Positions 12,913 to 19,841 of a stretch of DNA of 24,852 nucleotides are shown here, in pieces; position 1 is the first letter of the stretch, and every line of letters starts with the position of its first letter. The DNA is from CAYLZO01 sp964387775 (lineage in GTDB: Bacteria; Chloroflexota; Anaerolineae; JAAYZQ01), in the NCBI GenBank assembly GCA_964387775.1, contig CAYLZO010000049.1:1-24852 (forward strand), written 5' to 3'. The notes under the pieces were generated by a model. It was given only the letters and a program-made list of their open reading frames with translations. It searched no databases and was not told where the DNA came from. The translations under genes were made by a program, and so were the position numbers.

Positions 12913-15180
12913 ATGAAACGCACGCTTCAGATTCTTAGCATACCTCTGGTTTTGGCCCTCCTGCTGGCGAGTCTGGCCCCGTCGTTGGCCCTGGACCGCG
13001 ATATCCGCCTGGACGTCATGTCGGGCGTGGTCCAGGTCTGGCTGCTGTGGGAGGATGGCGGCCGGCTGCGGGGCGCGGGCATCGGTTCGGGGACCATCAT
13101 CTCGCCTGATGGCCTGATCCTGACCAACAACCACGTGGCCCATCCCGCCGGCGTGGATTTTGACTACATGCTGGGCATCGCCGTGACGGTCAAGTCGGAT
13201 CAGCCGCCTATGCCGGCCTACATCGCCGAGGTGGCAGCCCACGATCAGTATCTCGATCTGGCCGTCCTCCGGGTGGCCTACGACGTGGATGGCACGCCGG
13301 TCGATCCGGAAGACCTCAACCTGCCCTACGTCGAGGTAGGTGACTCGGACGGGATCGAGGTCGGCGACGAGCTCAACATCTTTGGCTATCCCGGCATCGG
13401 CGGCGAGACGGTGACCTTTACCAAGGGCGTGGTCAGCGGCTTTTCGCTGGATGCCGCCATTGAGGGCCGGGCCTGGATCAAGACCGACGCCACCATCGCC
13501 GGCGGCAACAGCGGTGGCACGGGCGTGGACGCCGACGGCTACCTGGTCGGCGTTCCGACCCAGGCCGGCCGCGGCGGTGTCGGCGGCGAGGACGAATACG
13601 TGGATTGCCGTCCGCTGGCCGACACCAACGGCAACGGCCGTTTGGACGAGGGGGACACCTGCGTCCCCGTGGGTGGCTTTATCAACGCCCTGCGTCCCAT
13701 CGGGCTGGCCAAGCCCCTCATCGAGGCGGCCCGGCTCAACCTTGAATACCAGGGGGATGGCCGCGACGGCCGGGATGACCGAGATCCCACCCGCCCGCCC
13801 GCCCCAACGGGGGACCCCCGGTTCTTCAACCTCTTTTTCTCGCCCGACATCAACGAGTTTAACCAGCCGACCAGCGTCATCGACAGCTTGCCCTCCGGGG
13901 CCCGCAGCCTCTACCTATTTTTCGACTACGAAAATATGTCGGCCGACAACACCCTGGAGATGACGGTCGAGATCGACGGCCGGGAAGCGCCCGATTGGGG
14001 TCTGCCAGTCGGGCCGTGGGGTGGCGACGAGGAGGGCACGTGGTGGATCGGCTGGACCGATGCGCCCTTTGTCGATGGCACCTACGAGCTTACCGTGCTC
14101 GTGGACGATGAGCAACTGGCCCAGGCCGAGATCGAGATCGGCGGCCTCCCACAAGAGGAGCCGTCCTTCTCCAACGTCCTGCTCAGCCTGGAAGAAGGCC
14201 CCGGCGGCACGCCGATGAGCCCCGCCGTCCTTTTCCCGGCAGGTAGCCGAACCCTCTACGCCTTCTTTGACTACGAGAACATGAGCCGCACCCTGGACTG
14301 GAATCGCTCCTGGCTGGTCGATGGTGAAGTGGGGCTGAGCCGCGACGAGCGCTGGGACGCCGGCGAATCGGGCACCTATTCGCTGGAGCTGACCAGCCAG
14401 CAAGGGCTGGACGAAGGTGCCTACCGCCTGAATCTCTACATCGAGGGCGACCTGGCGGCTACGTCCAAGTTCTGGGTGACGGGCGACGGCGGCACCAACG
14501 GGGGCGGTCCGGCCTTCTCGGCCGTCACCTGGGCGGGGGGCGTGGACCGCAGCGGCAATCCGGTGGGTGCGGCCCAGAGCTTCCCCTCCGGGCTGGAGGA
14601 GTTGCACGCTTTCTCCGACTATGACGGGATGGAGAACGGGCTCGACTTTGTCGTCCACTGGTACGTGAACGGCGAGCAGGTCATCGAGTCGCCCTACTCC
14701 TGGGAACAGGGAGAGTCGGGCACGTGGCACGACTACCTCTACTCCCGCAGCGGCGAGTTGCCCGACGCCGAGTACATGGTGGAGCTGATGGTCGAAGGCC
14801 AGGTGCTCCAGACGGGCACGGCCACCGTAGGCACCGGCACCCCGCCGCCCCCTCCGCCGCCGAAGCCGAGGGATGGCGTTCAGGTCCAGGGCACCATCAG
14901 CGATCTGGACACCGGGCGCGGAATCCCGGGTGCTTTTTTCCTGGTACTCAAACCCGGGATCACCATCCAGAGCTTCCAGTGGACCGAGGATGAGCTCCTG
15001 ACGGCGGCCGAAACGGACCGCCAGGGGTTCTTTAAGCTGCCGGCGCTGCTGGAGCGCGGCAAGTGCTACTCGATGATCATGGCCGCCGATGGCTACTGGC
15101 CCTACGGCGAGGACGACGTCTGCGTCGGCCAGGACGCGCCCAATGTCATCGAGCTGGCGGTAGAGCTGGAGCAGAAGTAG
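12913..15180 (+). CDS. Secreted trypsin-like serine protease with repeat domains
   Basis: A 755-residue exported protein starting with a signal peptide (MKRTLQILSIPLVLALLLAS). The trypsin/HtrA-like domain (about 35-280) has the full triad: His 74 (TNNHV), Asp 115 (LDLAVLRV) and Ser 200 (GGNSGG). A loop bounded by Cys 232 and Cys 250 contains an EF-hand-type calcium loop DTNGNGRLDEGD. Three repeats of about 100 residues follow, each with a YxFFDYENM-like core (LYLFFDYENMS, LYAFFDYENMS, LHAFSDYDGME). Next come a proline stretch (PPPPPPPKP) and a carboxypeptidase-regulatory-like beta domain (VQGTISDLDTGRGIPGA). ATG 12913 is preferred over GTG 12889 because it starts the signal peptide. Substrate unknown. 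Confidence 0.92.
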   Translation: MKRTLQILSIPLVLALLLASLAPSLALDRDIRLDVMSGVVQVWLLWEDGGRLRGAGIGSGTIISPDGLILTNNHVAHPAGVDFDYMLGIAVTVKSDQPPMPAYIAEVAAHDQYLDLAVLRVAYDVDGTPVDPEDLNLPYVEVGDSDGIEVGDELNIFGYPGIGGETVTFTKGVVSGFSLDAAIEGRAWIKTDATIAGGNSGGTGVDADGYLVGVPTQAGRGGVGGEDEYVDCRPLADTNGNGRLDEGDTCVPVGGFINALRPIGLAKPLIEAARLNLEYQGDGRDGRDDRDPTRPPAPTGDPRFFNLFFSPDINEFNQPTSVIDSLPSGARSLYLFFDYENMSADNTLEMTVEIDGREAPDWGLPVGPWGGDEEGTWWIGWTDAPFVDGTYELTVLVDDEQLAQAEIEIGGLPQEEPSFSNVLLSLEEGPGGTPMSPAVLFPAGSRTLYAFFDYENMSRTLDWNRSWLVDGEVGLSRDERWDAGESGTYSLELTSQQGLDEGAYRLNLYIEGDLAATSKFWVTGDGGTNGGGPAFSAVTWAGGVDRSGNPVGAAQSFPSGLEELHAFSDYDGMENGLDFVVHWYVNGEQVIESPYSWEQGESGTWHDYLYSRSGELPDAEYMVELMVEGQVLQTGTATVGTGTPPPPPPPKPRDGVQVQGTISDLDTGRGIPGAFFLVLKPGITIQSFQWTEDELLTAAETDRQGFFKLPALLERGKCYSMIMAADGYWPYGEDDVCVGQDAPNVIELAVELEQK

Positions 15181-15200
15181 AGACGAATCGCCCGATCATC

Positions 15201-15234
15201 ACGCCCCCGGCCTGATCGAGGCCGGGGGCGTTTT
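15201..15234 (+). terminator. Intrinsic terminator of the protease operon
   Basis: A perfect 13-bp stem ACGCCCCCGGCCT (15201-15213) and its complement (15219-15231) with a GATCG loop, followed by TTTT on the plus strand. It lies 20 bases after the protease stop and before the convergent DUF6125-like gene. Confidence 0.88.
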
Positions 15235-15264
15235 GCATCTGGCAGAATTGGCCGTGGAGGTGGA

Positions 15265-15792
15265 TCAGCCTCGGGGACTCGGCGCGATCTCGATGACAAA
15301 ACGGCAGATCGGGTCGCCCTTGCCCTGGCGCAGCGGGTACTGGACCTTGACGTTGGTGCCGGGCAGCAGGGTCTCCAGCCAGGCGTTCCACAGGGTCTCG
15401 CAGGCGACGCAGGCCTGGTCCTGGCGGGGCAGGGCGGCCAGCTTGGCCCCCTCGTAGGCGGCGCAGCGCCGGACCATGACCTCGGCTCCCCGGCTGTCCA
15501 CCTGGGCGAACTCGGCGCGCAGCGAGCCGCCCATGAACGCGTCGGCGTAGGTGTCCAGCAGCCGCAGGGCGTCGGACAGGTCGTCGGCACGCTGCTTGCC
15601 GAGCGCCTTGAGCAGCATCCGCATCTCGATGCGCCCAAAGGAGGCCCGCACCCGGGCGTTGAGGCCGATGGCCGCGTCCAGGCCAAAAGCCTCGACGGTC
15701 TTGAGAAACCACTGGCCGTCCCAGTAGAGCATCAGCTTGCGCAGCATCCGCGCCTGCTCGGCATCGGAGAGAGGATAACGGTCGCCAGTCAC
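15265..15792 (-). CDS. DUF6125 / L-2-amino-thiazoline-4-carboxylate hydrolase-like protein
   Basis: This 175-residue protein has an N-terminal helix YWDGQWFLKTVEAFGLDAAI, a middle ALRLLDTYADAFMGG and a C-terminal half with Cys residues in RRCAAYEGAK, QACVACETLW and DPICRFVIEI. The pattern matches the DUF6125 group of the L-2-amino-thiazoline-4-carboxylic-acid hydrolase-like superfamily. The enzymatic role of this subgroup is not established. The start is GTG (complement of 15790-15792), five bases after AAGGAGG. A longer upstream open frame is only the antisense of the aminotransferase. It lies 16 bases behind the aminotransferase gene, so the two are probably cotranscribed and may act in one pathway. 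Confidence 0.75.
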   Translation of the reverse strand: MTGDRYPLSDAEQARMLRKLMLYWDGQWFLKTVEAFGLDAAIGLNARVRASFGRIEMRMLLKALGKQRADDLSDALRLLDTYADAFMGGSLRAEFAQVDSRGAEVMVRRCAAYEGAKLAALPRQDQACVACETLWNAWLETLLPGTNVKVQYPLRQGKGDPICRFVIEIAPSPRG

Positions 15793-15808
15793 GGGGGCCT
15801 CCTTCCCG

Positions 15809-16969
15809 CTAGGTCTCGATGTGTCCCACGCCGGCGGCTTGCAGGGCGGCAAAACAGGCGCTGACCTGCTCCAGGGCCTCGGCAAAGAGGGGCGGGTCCT
15901 GGCCGATGCCGATGCGCAGGTGGTGCTCGTAGCCAAAGGCCGAGCCGGGCGCGAGCATGACGCTGTACTCGGTGGCCAGCTTGTTCGACAGCTCCATCGA
16001 CGGCACGTCCAGGTTGTAGCGCAGCAGGGCCAGCAGGCCGCCGCGCGGCGGCTTCCAGGAGACGAGGTCGGCGTGCCGGGCGACCCACGCCTCGGCCTGC
16101 ATCAGGTTGGCGGCGATGATGACGGCGTTGCGCTCGAATACCTGCTCGCGGTGCCGCATGGCGAGGACGGCCAGGGCGTCGTTCAGCCGGCCGGGACTCA
16201 GCGTGACATAATCGCGCATCCCCCAGGCGCGGGCCACGACGTCGGCCGGGGCCGCGATCCAGCCCAGCCGCAGGCCGGGCAGGCCGAAGGGCTTGGACAG
16301 CGTGCCGACGCTGATGCCGCGCGGCCCCAGGTTGAACACGGGCGGGGCCAGCGGCTCGCCGCCGGGGATGGTCAGCCAGCGGTAGGCTTCGTCGCTGAGG
16401 ATCGTGGCCCCCACCGAGTCGGCCACGTCGTAGACCCGCTTCAAGTCCTCCGGCGAGAGGAGGGCGCCCGTCGGGTTGTGGGGGGTGTTGACGACGATGA
16501 GCTTGGTGTCGGGGCGCACCAGGCGCTCCAGGTCAGCCACGTCGTAGGCAAAGCCGGTCTCGGGCCGGATGGGCCACAGGTCCACGTTGCCGCTGATGGC
16601 CCGGGGCACGCTGTAGAGCTGCTGGTAGGCGGGGTGGGGCGCGACGACGTGGTCGCCCGGCTCCAGCAGGACGTTAAAGAGCAGAAAGTTGGCCTCGATG
16701 GCGCCGGTGGTGACCAGGATGTTGTCGGGCGTGCAATCCTCGTAGGTCCCGGCCAGCAGGGTGCGCAGCTCCAGGGAGCCGCACGCCTCGCTGTAACCCA
16801 GCAGCGTGTCCAGCAGCGTGTCCAGCGTCGCCTCCCGCTCGTCCGGTGGCACGAGGTCCAGCAGGTCGTTGGCCGTCAAGGGCAGGATGCCGCTCTCGGC
16901 GATGTCATACTCCACGTTCATCTCGTGGGTCGTCATCCAGCGTTCCAGGTCAAAGGGTTCAATCTTCAT
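15809..16969 (-). CDS. Class I/II PLP-dependent aminotransferase
   Basis: A 386-residue fold-type I PLP enzyme. Landmarks: GYSEACGSLELR near the N-terminus, VTTGAIEANFLLFNVLLEPGD, NTPHNPTG with Asn 165, LSDEAYR with Asp 193 and Tyr 196, the PLP-binding Lys 226 in GTLSKPFGLPGLRLGW, and the Arg-containing RIGIG near the end that usually binds the substrate carboxylate. The N-terminus MKIEPFDLERWMTTHE is shared by a group of Chloroflexota enzymes loosely related to capreomycidine synthase (recollection). Specificity cannot be read from sequence. ATG (complement of 16967-16969) has a GGGAG site seven bases upstream. It is the first gene of a two-gene operon with the DUF6125-like protein. Confidence 0.92.
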   Translation of the reverse strand: MKIEPFDLERWMTTHEMNVEYDIAESGILPLTANDLLDLVPPDEREATLDTLLDTLLGYSEACGSLELRTLLAGTYEDCTPDNILVTTGAIEANFLLFNVLLEPGDHVVAPHPAYQQLYSVPRAISGNVDLWPIRPETGFAYDVADLERLVRPDTKLIVVNTPHNPTGALLSPEDLKRVYDVADSVGATILSDEAYRWLTIPGGEPLAPPVFNLGPRGISVGTLSKPFGLPGLRLGWIAAPADVVARAWGMRDYVTLSPGRLNDALAVLAMRHREQVFERNAVIIAANLMQAEAWVARHADLVSWKPPRGGLLALLRYNLDVPSMELSNKLATEYSVMLAPGSAFGYEHHLRIGIGQDPPLFAEALEQVSACFAALQAAGVGHIET

Positions 16970-17022
16970 GCGTTTCTCCCGGTGATCGTCTTACGTGACG
17001 GTTTGGACAGTACGATGCCGAG

Positions 17023-17051
17023 ATTGTATCACAGGCGGGCCGGGCTGGCAA
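17023..17051 (-). promoter_or_regulatory. Promoter of the aminotransferase operon
   Basis: On the minus strand TTGCCA (complement of 17046-17051) and TACAAT (complement of 17023-17028) are separated by 17 bp. It is back-to-back with the plus-strand promoter at 17060. Confidence 0.7.
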
Positions 17052-17059
17052 GCGGCGAC

Positions 17060-17088
17060 TTGACATTTCTCGGCCCTGTGGGTACAAT
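17060..17088 (+). promoter_or_regulatory. Promoter of the 412-aa membrane protein gene
   Basis: A consensus TTGACA at 17060-17065 and TACAAT at 17083-17088 have a 17-bp spacer. The predicted start near 17095 leaves a structured leader of about 110 bases before ATG 17205. Confidence 0.75.
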
Positions 17089-17102
17089 CTGGTTGAATCG
17101 CG

Positions 17103-17164
17103 GGGAAAACGCTGGGACCAGCGCAAGGGCTTTCCCATTCCGGGCATAGCCGTTACGCTGGTCC
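17103..17164 (+). promoter_or_regulatory. Structured 5' leader with mutually exclusive hairpins
   Basis: GGGAAA (17103-17108) pairs with TTTCCC (17131-17136) around the hairpin CGCTGG/CCAGCG (17110-17115, 17118-17123). The segment GGACCAGCG (17115-17123) can instead pair perfectly with CGCTGGTCC (17156-17164). The two folds cannot coexist. There is no T-run after either, so control of translation or RNA stability is likelier than simple attenuation. No known riboswitch class was recognised. Confidence 0.45.
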
Positions 17165-17204
17165 ACAGTGTCTGCCAGTATAACACACCGTAGTGAGGTT
17201 GTCA

Positions 17205-18443
17205 ATGGCAAAAGACAGAAACGGGGAACCCGGCGTCAGCCAGTCCGTGCTGGCTTTCCGGCTGGGATGGACGGCGACCGAGCTGCTCGGTCGCCTGCGA
17301 AAGGGTGTGCGTCCGTTCCAGAGCCGGGTGCGCCACGACGAAGCTTACGCGCCGCGCCTCAGTGTCAGTGACGGGCGGCCGGCCAACAAGGCCGAGGCCT
17401 TTGAGCTGACGGCCCACCGCCTGGTGGACCTGGCCGAGGCCCTGGATCTGTGGCCCGAGCCGCCGCCCGAGGCGTTCCGTGAGGCCCGCCGCCTGCCCGA
17501 CGAGATCGAGCGTTGGCTGCGAGGCGCCCAAGTGCGGGACATGACGCCGGCGGCCCTGCGCCGCCTGCTCAACGAGTGGAGCCTGGAGGTCTGGTCGATG
17601 CTGGAGGCGCGGGACGACAAGCTGGCCCGGGCCTTTGTGGCGGGCATGAGCCTGGCCGACACCTACTGGTATCTGCGCCGGCCGGCCCGGGCCGCGGCCG
17701 TGGACCGCCGGCTGGCCCAGGAGGATTGGCGCCGCCTGCTCTCCCTCTATCGCCTGGACGCCGAGCGGGGGCGGCTCCAGGGGCTGGCCGACGAGCTGCC
17801 CGACGGCGTCGCCGACGTGATCCGCAGCCACCTGCGCCACTGGAGCATTGGCACCGAGCTCTATTACGACAAAGAGGGGCGGCTGCGGCGCCTGGCCTGG
17901 CCCTACCGCCGCTCCCATCCGCTGGGGCTGCTGCACCGCTGGCGCCCGATCACGCGCTCGCCAGAGTTGGCGCCCGCCGACGAGCGGGCCATCCAGGACG
18001 CGCTGGAACGGCAGGCGCTGACCTGGCACGCCCTGCTCTTTGGCCTGCGCAAGCCGGAGAGCTACCTCTACGCCCGTGAGCGGCAGATGGTGATGTGGGC
18101 GGCCCGGGGGCTGGCGTTTTTCCTGCTGCTGGGCCTCATCGGCGGCGCGGCCATCGTGCTGGTGAGCGTGGCCGCCGTCTGGCTGGGGGGCGTGGCGGTG
18201 CCTAGCTTGTTCAACGCGATGCAGGACACGGTTGCCCAGGCGACGACGACGGGCTGGAACGACCTGCTCAAGTTGATCTCCAGCCTGCTGGCGGCCATCG
18301 GCGCTTTTGTGGCCATCATCCGGCCGCTGCCCGGCTGGCTGTGGACGCTGTACAAAGGGATCCGCCACCGGCTCGTCGTCTATTTGGTGGCCGTGCGCAC
18401 GCGGGTCGATTGGGATCGAGAGTTGCGCAAAGCGGGACGCTAA
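17205..18443 (+). CDS. Unknown membrane protein, 412 aa
   Basis: I do not recognise this family. The first 295 residues are soluble, rich in Arg, Leu and Ala, and mostly helical. They include VSQSVLAFRLGWTATELLGR at the start and a Trp-rich LNEWSLEVWSML helix near 125. Two hydrophobic segments follow (about 297-333 and 350-375), the second with LPGWLWTLYKG, then a short basic tail. A cytoplasmic domain attached to a C-terminal membrane hairpin is therefore likely. ATG 17205 has GAGG six bases upstream; an in-frame GTG at 17193 lacks one. The gene has its own consensus promoter and a structured leader, and is followed after 45 bases by the HD-domain gene. Confidence 0.75.
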   Translation: MAKDRNGEPGVSQSVLAFRLGWTATELLGRLRKGVRPFQSRVRHDEAYAPRLSVSDGRPANKAEAFELTAHRLVDLAEALDLWPEPPPEAFREARRLPDEIERWLRGAQVRDMTPAALRRLLNEWSLEVWSMLEARDDKLARAFVAGMSLADTYWYLRRPARAAAVDRRLAQEDWRRLLSLYRLDAERGRLQGLADELPDGVADVIRSHLRHWSIGTELYYDKEGRLRRLAWPYRRSHPLGLLHRWRPITRSPELAPADERAIQDALERQALTWHALLFGLRKPESYLYARERQMVMWAARGLAFFLLLGLIGGAAIVLVSVAAVWLGGVAVPSLFNAMQDTVAQATTTGWNDLLKLISSLLAAIGAFVAIIRPLPGWLWTLYKGIRHRLVVYLVAVRTRVDWDRELRKAGR

Positions 18444-18488
18444 CGCTCCCTCGCAATGAAAGTTGTCAACAAGAGAAAGGAACAGATT

Positions 18489-19067
18489 ATGCCCACGCGG
18501 CAAGACGCCTGGAAATTGGTGAACGAATACACAGGGAACCAGAACCTGGTGCGCCACATGCTGGCCGTCGAGGCCGCCATGCGCGCCTACGCCCGCAAGT
18601 ACGGCGAGGACGAGGAGCTGTGGGCCACCGTCGGCCTGGTCCACGATTTTGACTACGAGCGCTGGCCTGACCTGTCAGTGGAGGGCCACCCGGTGGTCGG
18701 GGCGCGGATTCTGCGCGAGCGGGGCTGGCCGGAGCACATCGTGCGCGCCGTGCTGGCCCACGCCAGCGAGTACACGGGCGTCGAGCCCGAGTCGCGCCTG
18801 GAGAAGGCGCTGGTCGCCGTGGACGAGCTGACCGGCCTCCTGGTGGCGGTGGCCTTGGTCCGGCCGTCGAAGGACATCCGCGACGTGACCAAGATCCGCT
18901 CGGTGAAAAAGAAGTGGAAGGATCGGTCCTTTGCGGCGGCCGTGGACCGCGAGCAGATCGAGGCGGCCTGCGAGGCCCTGGGCGTGGACCTGTGGACCGA
19001 GCACGTGCCCCTGGTCCTGGCGGCGATGCAGGGCATTGCCGGGGAGTTGGGGTTGGATGGGGGGTAG
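18489..19067 (+). CDS. HD-domain protein
   Basis: A 192-residue protein with the HD-fold metal signature: NLVRHMLAVEAAMRAYARK supplies the first His, LWATVGLVHDFDYERWP carries the HD pair, and HPVVGARIL plus VLAHASEY carry further His residues. Small HD proteins of this layout are often annotated as hydrolases or HDIG proteins and may cleave phosphate esters; the substrate is unknown. The C-terminal third is helical (KALVAVDELTGLLVAVALV). Start ATG 18489 has AAAGGAA a few bases upstream; an in-frame ATG at 18456 adds 11 residues without a good site. It may be cotranscribed with the membrane protein upstream. Confidence 0.85.
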   Translation: MPTRQDAWKLVNEYTGNQNLVRHMLAVEAAMRAYARKYGEDEELWATVGLVHDFDYERWPDLSVEGHPVVGARILRERGWPEHIVRAVLAHASEYTGVEPESRLEKALVAVDELTGLLVAVALVRPSKDIRDVTKIRSVKKKWKDRSFAAAVDREQIEAACEALGVDLWTEHVPLVLAAMQGIAGELGLDGG

Positions 19068-19127
19068 AACCGCGGATACGCGGAATGAACGGATCAAAAT
19101 CCGTCCATTCCGTGCATCCGTTGTTCT
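19066..19127. repeat. Long imperfect hairpin between convergent genes
   Basis: Positions 19066-19094 and 19099-19127 form a 29-bp stem with about five mismatches and a CAAA loop. Core arms are CGGAATGAACGGAT and ATCCGTCCATTCCG. It overlaps the HD gene stop and precedes the end of the PEP-synthase remnant. There is no T-run. The CGCGGAT words also occur in the inner repeats of the element at 10874-11063, suggesting a dispersed palindrome family. Confidence 0.6.
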
Positions 19128-19142
19128 CTTGCCCGGCAACCG

Positions 19143-19696
19143 CTACAGCACCTCCACCCGCCCCGCCGTGCCATCCACCCGCACCCGCTGGCCGGTTTGC
19201 AGCCGCGTCGTCGCCTGGTGCACGCCGACCACGGCCGGGAGGCCATACTCGCGGGCCACCACCGAACCGTGGGTCATCAGCCCGCCGACCTCCATCACCA
19301 GCCCGCCGGCCACCAGAAAGAAGGGCGTCCAGGCGGGGTCGGTGCCGGGACAGACCAGGATCTCGCCCAGGCCCAGCGTCGCCTCGACGACCATCTCGGT
19401 GCGCTTGCCGCTGAGGGGGTCGGCGGTAAAGAGCACGCCCGACGATCCGGCGGCGCTGGATCGTCGGCCGCCAGCCCCGCGATCTCGGCCTGGATGGCGG
19501 CCTCCAGGCCGTTGGCCGCGATGTAGGTGCGATAGGCGGCGGTGGTGACGACGAATCCATCTGGTACCCGAAAGCCGGCGCGGGCCAGGCGGACCAGGTT
19601 GGTACCCTTGCCGCCGGCTACGTCCAGCGTTAGCTCGCCCGCATCGAGCGGGAGAATCCAGGTTTGTTCCAAAGATCGGTCCTTTCGCTGGTTCAC
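19143..19696 (-). pseudogene. Collapsed PEP synthase-type enzyme (internal deletions and frameshift)
   Basis: From GTG (complement of 19694-19696) the frame gives a normal N-terminus: GGKGTNLVRLARAGFRVPDG, FVVTTAAYRTYIAANGL, ending LAADDPA. In the next frame it continues SGVLFTADPLSGKRTEMVVE, ATLGLGE, then jumps to ILVCPGTDPAWTPFF. The phosphohistidine-domain block GGLMTHGSVVAREYGLPAVV follows, then a normal C-terminus ending GRVEVL. These are three separated parts of a PEP synthase/PPDK-like enzyme of usually about 850 residues, here totalling about 180. Most of the ATP-grasp region is missing. The frameshift lies at 19441-19465, where GACGATCC and GGATCGTC form an inverted repeat. The pieces cannot give an active enzyme. 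Confidence 0.8.
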
Positions 19697-19716
19697 AAGA
19701 GCACAAATCTGCCCCC

Positions 19717-19832
19717 GTCATTGCGAGGGCGCGCTGTTTGCGCCCGAAGCAATCCCCGACTGTGCCAAGGTGGGATTGCTTTCCTTCGACCTGGCTCAGG
19801 ACAGGCGCTCGCTGACACTCGCTCGCAATGAC
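19717..19832. repeat. Compound palindromic element, copy 2 (GTCATTGCGAG family)
   Basis: The left half (19717-19757) begins GTCATTGCGAGGG and ends GAAGCAATCCCC. The right half (19772-19832) begins GGGATTGCTT and ends CTCGCAATGAC. Terminal words match copy 1 at 1518-1624 in the same inverted arrangement; the middle differs and includes CCTTCGACCTGGCTCAGG. It fills the whole gap between the end of the beta-helix gene and the start of the PEP-synthase remnant, both on the minus strand. Confidence 0.8.
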
Positions 19833-19841
19833 AGATAGCTG

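Noticed and set aside
15821..17149. Long plus-strand open frame opposite the aminotransferase
   Set aside because: The minus strand has all aminotransferase motifs. The plus product is Gly/Gln/Val-rich without any domain.
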